Origin: Spirochaetia bacterium
GTDB taxonomy: Bacteria > Spirochaetota > Spirochaetia > Treponematales > Breznakiellaceae
NCBI GenBank assembly: GCA_025997675.1
Contig: BNUX01000099.1
Location: forward strand, 1 to 9,359
DNA length: 9,359 nucleotides
Reading direction: 5' to 3'
The stretch's first letter is position 1. Every line of letters starts with the position of its first letter. The notes below the pieces were generated by a model. The model was given only the letters and a program-made list of their open reading frames with translations. It was not told the origin of the DNA and did not search any database. Of the stretch, positions 6,230 to 9,359 are shown piece after piece. The position numbers and the translations under genes are program-made.

Positions 6230-6645
6230 AAGTCCTGCTTGACACCAATGTCGCTCTGGATCAAATACTCAGGCGGGAGCCCTTTTTTGAAGCTGCCAAA
6301 AAGATCGTAGAAAGCTCCCTACAGGGCCGATTTACCGCCTTAGTATCCGCTTCCACCGTGACCGACATCTATTATATCGCCTGCACTATGCTCAAAGACA
6401 AAGTCCTGGTCATGGCGCGACTTGAAGCCCTGCTCAAGACGGTGGACATCGCCGCCGTTTCCGGCGCGGAAGTCCACCGGGCTATCGGCCTTAAGTGGGC
6501 CGACTTCGAAGACGCGGTCCAGTTTACCGCCGGGGAACGCTTGGCGGTGCGCTTCGTTATTACCCGTGATGCCGAAGGCTTTGCCGCCTCGCCCATTCCC
6601 GTGGTCAGCCCCGAGCGATTCCTTGATATGATCACCGTCGACTAA
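6226..6645 (+). CDS. PIN-domain ribonuclease toxin (VapC-like)
   Basis: This 139-residue protein has the length and acidic residues of a PIN_3-type nuclease. The first strand reads VLLDTNVALD, with Asp6 and Asn8. TVTDIYYIA lies at 44-52 with Asp47. The segment DFEDAVQF at 93-100 supplies Asp93 and Asp96. ITRDAEGF at 112-119 gives Asp115. These acidic residues would hold the metal ion used to cut RNA, often tRNA or rRNA in the VapC family, but the target here cannot be read from sequence. The start ATG at 6226 overlaps the stop of the antitoxin-like gene, so translation is coupled. No residues appear missing and the frame is intact, so it is probably active unless neutralised by its partner. 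It is followed by degenerate tatC sequence and not by another intact plus-strand gene. Confidence 0.86.
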   Translation: MKVLLDTNVALDQILRREPFFEAAKKIVESSLQGRFTALVSASTVTDIYYIACTMLKDKVLVMARLEALLKTVDIAAVSGAEVHRAIGLKWADFEDAVQFTAGERLAVRFVITRDAEGFAASPIPVVSPERFLDMITVD

Positions 6646-6720
6646 CCCCCCTTGAAGAAGATCTCACCACGAATGGATTACACTACTGCCACCTGCCTGT
6701 TCAACTACGTCGAGTGCGGG

Positions 6721-7169
6721 ATTCCCTTTCTTACCAGGCTCGTGTATGATGAGCGGCGCTGCTGGTAGTCCCGGTACTGTTTGCTACCGGATCCGGCCTG
6801 GCCTACCGGTTCCTTTCGCCGGTGGTACTACGGTTCTTCCTGCGCTTCGCCGCCGGTGACGGCATTCAGCAACTCTGGGGCTTCAGAGAATATCTCACCC
6901 TGCTCTACGCCCTGATGCTTGCGGCGGGCCTGCTTTTACAGACACCACTCTTGCTGCTATTCTCCTTCGTCCTTGGAATCACCACACCGAAAAAGGTGGC
7001 CCGCTTCCGGCCCCACATCATCTTCCTGATCTTTCTGGCCGCCGCCATCTGTACGCCGCCGGATATCATTTCACAGGTGGCTCTCGGTGTGCCGCTGTAT
7101 TTGCTTTTCGAGCTAACGCTTTTTATCGGCGGGTTTTTATCGCGAAAAGACGGGAATGCTACTCTCTGA
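6721..7169 (+). pseudogene. tatC: tatC remnant (C-terminal half, frameshifted)
   Basis: The open frame to the stop at 7167-7169 matches the second half of TatC, the core membrane subunit of the twin-arginine export system. Recognisable parts are YLTLLYALMLAAGLLLQTPL (a membrane helix), the LGI-x-x-P-x-x-VARFRPHIIF segment, and the near-C-terminal TPPDIISQ then PLYLLFEL. The same frame extends upstream to about 6753 with LLVVPVLFATGSGLAYRFLSP, so the apparent GTG start at 6822 is not real. Just before it, in another frame, 6739-6759 encodes LVYDERR, matching the conserved G-L-Y-x-x-E-R-R loop; about one base is missing near 6757-6765. The N-terminal half, including the first membrane helices, is absent: nothing TatC-like is seen in 6646-6720. 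No tatA or tatB lies alongside. A sequencing error could explain the frameshift but not the missing half. Confidence 0.82.
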
Positions 7170-7577
7170 ATTCCCGCAGCACCTCTTTTCCGAATAATTC
7201 TCCCAAGTAGTTCGGCAATTCTCCCGGATTTCTCGGTAAAACTCCCGAGTTTTTGGATAAAACTCCCGAGTTTTTGGATAAAACTCCCGAGTTTTTAGAT
7301 AAAACTCCCGAGTTTTTAGATAAAACTCCCGAGTTTTTAGATAAAACTCCCGAGTTTCTGGATAAAACTCCCGAGTTTCTGGGTAAAACTCCCGAGATTT
7401 TGGATAAAATTCCCGAGTTTTTAGATAAAACTCCCGAGTTTTTAGATAAAATTCCCGAGTTTTTGGGTAAAATTCCCGAGTTTCTGGATAAAATTCTTGA
7501 GTTTCCGGGTAATTCTCCGGAGTAATTAGATAAAACTTCCGAGTGTTTAAGTGGATATTCGGGTTTTCTGGTAAAAA
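7170..7577. repeat. Tandem palindrome array, 21-base period
   Basis: A unit beginning ACTCCCGAG recurs every 21 bases at 7241, 7262, 7283, 7304, 7325, 7346, 7367, 7388, 7409, 7430, 7451, 7472 and 7493. Degenerate units continue near 7512, 7535 and 7557 and upstream near 7197 and 7218. Each core is the palindrome AAAACTCCCGAGTTTT, a 7-base inverted repeat around CC. Units from 7241 to 7345 are almost identical, and the edges are diverged, as expected from slippage in the centre. There are no spacers, so it is not a CRISPR array. Frames on both strands stay open because 21 is divisible by three and the unit carries few stops; no credible start exists, so I treat it as non-coding. It lies between convergent transcription units. 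This is the only feature in the 458-base gap between tatC and the response regulator. Confidence 0.93.
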
Positions 7578-7627
7578 CATACTAATTTGATGGCATCCTT
7601 TTCGGTAAATCAGTGACACGGAACAGC

Positions 7628-8317
7628 TTACACAATAAACCGGTACCCGGACCCCCACACCGTTTGTATATGTACAGGGTTTGCCGGAGCCTTCTCTATC
7701 TTTTCCCGGAGCCGGTTTATATGAACCGCCACAGTTTTTATGTCGCCGTAGGTATCCCCCCATATCTTTTCGTATAAATGCTCCTTACTGAACACCATCT
7801 CGGGATGGGACGCCAAAAAATACAGTAAATCGTATTCCTTTCTTTTCAGATCAATTTCTTTACCCGCCGCAAATACCCGGCGGGTTTTATGATTTAAGAG
7901 TAAATCACCGATAGTAATTTCATCATCCTTTTTATCCGGTGTGCCCCCGGCTTTAAGCCGTTCGTATTGGGCAAGATGGGACTTTACCCGGGCCACCAGT
8001 TCGGTGGGCGAAAATGGTTTGGCGATATAATCATCCGCCCCAAGGCCCAGGCCCCGCACCTTATCCACATCATCGCTCTTTGCAGAGACTATTAAAATGG
8101 GCACGTCAATTTTTGTACGGATGATCCTGCATATTTCATAGCCGTCTTTTCCGGGCAGCATAAGGTCCAGGAGGACGAGGTTGAATTTACCGGACAGGGC
8201 AAGGTCCATACCCTTCTTCCCGTCCGCCTCCAGGGTAACGGTGAAGCCGTTCATTTCAAGAAAGTCCCGTTCAACCTCGGCGATGGATACATCATCTTCT
8301 ATAATAAGTATGTGCAT
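7628..8317 (-). CDS. OmpR/PhoB-family response regulator
   Basis: This 229-residue protein is a complete two-domain regulator. The receiver domain (1-120) has the acidic pocket Glu7-Asp8-Asp9, phospho-acceptor Asp51 in LVLLDLMLPG, Ser78 and Lys100 in IAKPFSP. The winged-helix DNA-binding domain occupies about 133-229, with ISLK-type wing residues represented by EIDLKRKEYDLLYFLASHPE and the recognition region TVAVHINRLREKIE, ending GSGYRFIV. It receives phosphate from the kinase encoded immediately upstream, whose stop is 18 bases before the ATG at 8317, so the two are co-transcribed. AGAGG lies about 11 bases upstream of the ATG, a rather long spacing. All key residues are present. Its target genes are unknown. 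The nearby minus-strand operon is far downstream and a direct link is not supported by the sequence. Confidence 0.95.
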   Translation of the reverse strand: MHILIIEDDVSIAEVERDFLEMNGFTVTLEADGKKGMDLALSGKFNLVLLDLMLPGKDGYEICRIIRTKIDVPILIVSAKSDDVDKVRGLGLGADDYIAKPFSPTELVARVKSHLAQYERLKAGGTPDKKDDEITIGDLLLNHKTRRVFAAGKEIDLKRKEYDLLYFLASHPEMVFSKEHLYEKIWGDTYGDIKTVAVHINRLREKIEKAPANPVHIQTVWGSGYRFIV

Positions 8318-8335
8318 AGCTTACCGCACCTCTTT

Positions 8336-9328
8336 TTACGTAACAATTGGAAAGGAAATTACAATAGCAAGTCCGCCGGATTCCCCTAATTCGGCCCGGA
8401 TAGTTCCCCCCATATGTTGTACCATCTTTGAAGATATGGCAAGCCCCAACCCGCTTCCCCTCTGCCCCTGACTGCTTCGTGATGAATCAAGACGGTAAAA
8501 TACATCAAATAATTTATCCAATGTTTCCGGCGGAACTCCGGGACCGTCATCCTCCAGGTGTATTTCCACCGTTGCTCTCCCATTGATCCCCTTAACCCTC
8601 ACCGTGCTGATAATTACTTTCCCGCTATCCTTGTCCTTATACTTGGCGCTGTTCTCAAAAATGTTGACAAAGACATTGTGGAGCCACAAAACATCGGCCC
8701 TGACAGAATCATCAGCAAGGTTTTCTATCTCTAATAGAATACCCTTTTGTTTGTATTCATCCGTCAAATCATCCGTCAAATCCTGCATGAATTTTCCCAC
8801 CTCAATATTCTGTAAGTTCATCGGGAGGTCGCCGATGTCCAATTTTGAAAAAAGAAATAATTGGTTAATGATTTTTTCCAGGTCATTTGCCTTCGCCGTA
8901 ATGGTATCCATATACTTTTTCTGTTTTAGAGGCGTATCGGCAACCCCGGTTTCAAGCCCCTCAAGGTATGCCTTAATGACGGTTAAGGGTGTTCTGAGGT
9001 CATGAGAAATTCCGGCTATCAATATCTTGTGGCTGTTTTCATATTTTTCATGTTCCTCCGTAATATGCCGTACAATTTTTTTCATCACTATCCAATTGTT
9101 GATAAAAATAATTGCCCCCATAATAAGCATGGTAGTCCAAAAAATAGCAAGGAAGATCAGATATTCCGATGAACCGATTTCAATATTCGGGTCATGACGC
9201 TCCCAATTTTGTACTCCGAAAATAGAGAAAATAGTACCGCGTATCACGCCCCCGACTATGAAAAACGCCGCAATCGGCACCGCAATCATGATGATATTCG
9301 AAATGAACAGCAGTCGTTTAATAGTCAT
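8336..9328 (-). CDS. Membrane sensor histidine kinase
   Basis: This 330-residue kinase autophosphorylates and passes phosphate to the 7628-8317 regulator. It has two membrane helices, at about 7-29 and 55-77, enclosing a short external loop of roughly 25 residues, too small for a classical sensor domain; sensing in or near the membrane is likely. No clear HAMP domain is seen. The H-box GISHDLRTPLTVIKAYLEG carries His109. The ATP-binding domain has the N-box (NVFVNIFENSAKY, Asn222 and Asn226), G1 (DDGPGVP, 260-266), the F-box (LFDVFYR) and G2 (GSGLGLAI, 291-298). The ATG at 9328 has AAGGAGG eight bases upstream. The length and residue set are those of an intact enzyme similar in layout to small-loop kinases that partner OmpR-type regulators. 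The signal is unknown. Its promoter lies beyond the window. Confidence 0.95.
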   Translation of the reverse strand: MTIKRLLFISNIIMIAVPIAAFFIVGGVIRGTIFSIFGVQNWERHDPNIEIGSSEYLIFLAIFWTTMLIMGAIIFINNWIVMKKIVRHITEEHEKYENSHKILIAGISHDLRTPLTVIKAYLEGLETGVADTPLKQKKYMDTITAKANDLEKIINQLFLFSKLDIGDLPMNLQNIEVGKFMQDLTDDLTDEYKQKGILLEIENLADDSVRADVLWLHNVFVNIFENSAKYKDKDSGKVIISTVRVKGINGRATVEIHLEDDGPGVPPETLDKLFDVFYRLDSSRSSQGQRGSGLGLAISSKMVQHMGGTIRAELGESGGLAIVISFPIVT

Positions 9329-9359
9329 CCTTCTCTCCTCCTTATTAACGCAGCCTTAC

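Noticed and set aside
6646..6720. Possible N-terminal part of tatC or another small gene
   Set aside because: No frame here resembles TatC, and no frame has a supported start; it appears to be unassigned sequence.
6822..7169. Intact small membrane protein starting at GTG 6822
   Set aside because: The TatC-like frame extends upstream of 6822 with family-like sequence and no start, so this is a fragment, not a complete gene.
7253..7525. A 90-residue plus-strand frame of PEFLDKT heptads
   Set aside because: It starts at a non-ATG codon within the array with no ribosome site, and several frames on both strands are open for the same arithmetic reason.
7170..7577. CRISPR array
   Set aside because: The 21-base units are head-to-tail with no unique spacers, and no cas genes are present.
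7137..7763. A 208-residue minus-strand frame with REFYLKT-type heptads across the repeat array
   Set aside because: It overlaps the response regulator by 136 bases in another frame, and the heptads arise automatically from a 21-base unit lacking stops. No ribosome site supports its start.

Overview
The window most likely comes from a spirochaete, probably a host-associated Treponema. This is inferred from the pair of secreted CsgG-like/BspA-like leucine-rich-repeat proteins, the lipoprotein signal style and the mixed AT-rich/GC-rich gene content; there is no rRNA or other direct taxonomic marker. The left edge is not genomic. Bases 1-33 match an Illumina read-1 adapter at 29 of 33 positions, and bases 33-77 are an inverted copy of 305-349, so real sequence begins at about base 78.

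Region 1 (78-5288, minus strand) reads right to left as a probable five-gene operon with gaps of 37, 23, 22 and 11 bases. The order is a 61-residue hypothetical protein, a 730-residue CsgG-like/LRR protein, a 177-residue HEPN-type protein, a second 635-residue CsgG-like/LRR protein, and an LPP20-type lipoprotein cut by the artefact. The two large proteins are paralogues: export signal, CsgG-like domain, conserved middle, charged linker, then C-terminal LRR_5 repeats of 22 residues. They are likely envelope or surface proteins. The HEPN protein between them has an intact RNGLAH motif and looks out of place there.

Region 2 (5289-5413) is a divergent control region. The minus-strand promoter has consensus -35 and -10 boxes (TTGACA, 16 bases, TATAAT), and a 14-base palindrome sits across the -10 box and start site. 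A weaker plus-strand promoter serves an XRE-family regulator (5414-5764), which probably binds this region.

Region 3 (5843-6645, plus strand) is a GC-rich toxin-antitoxin-like pair: a VapB-like protein and a PIN-domain protein overlapping by ATGA. It is followed by the decayed C-terminal half of tatC (about 6721-7169).

Region 4 (about 7170-7577) is a tandem array with a 21-base period, each unit centred on the palindrome AAAACTCCCGAGTTTT. It lies between convergent genes and is probably non-coding.

Region 5 (7628-9328, minus strand) is a two-component system, a membrane histidine kinase followed by an OmpR/PhoB-type response regulator. Its target is not shown here.
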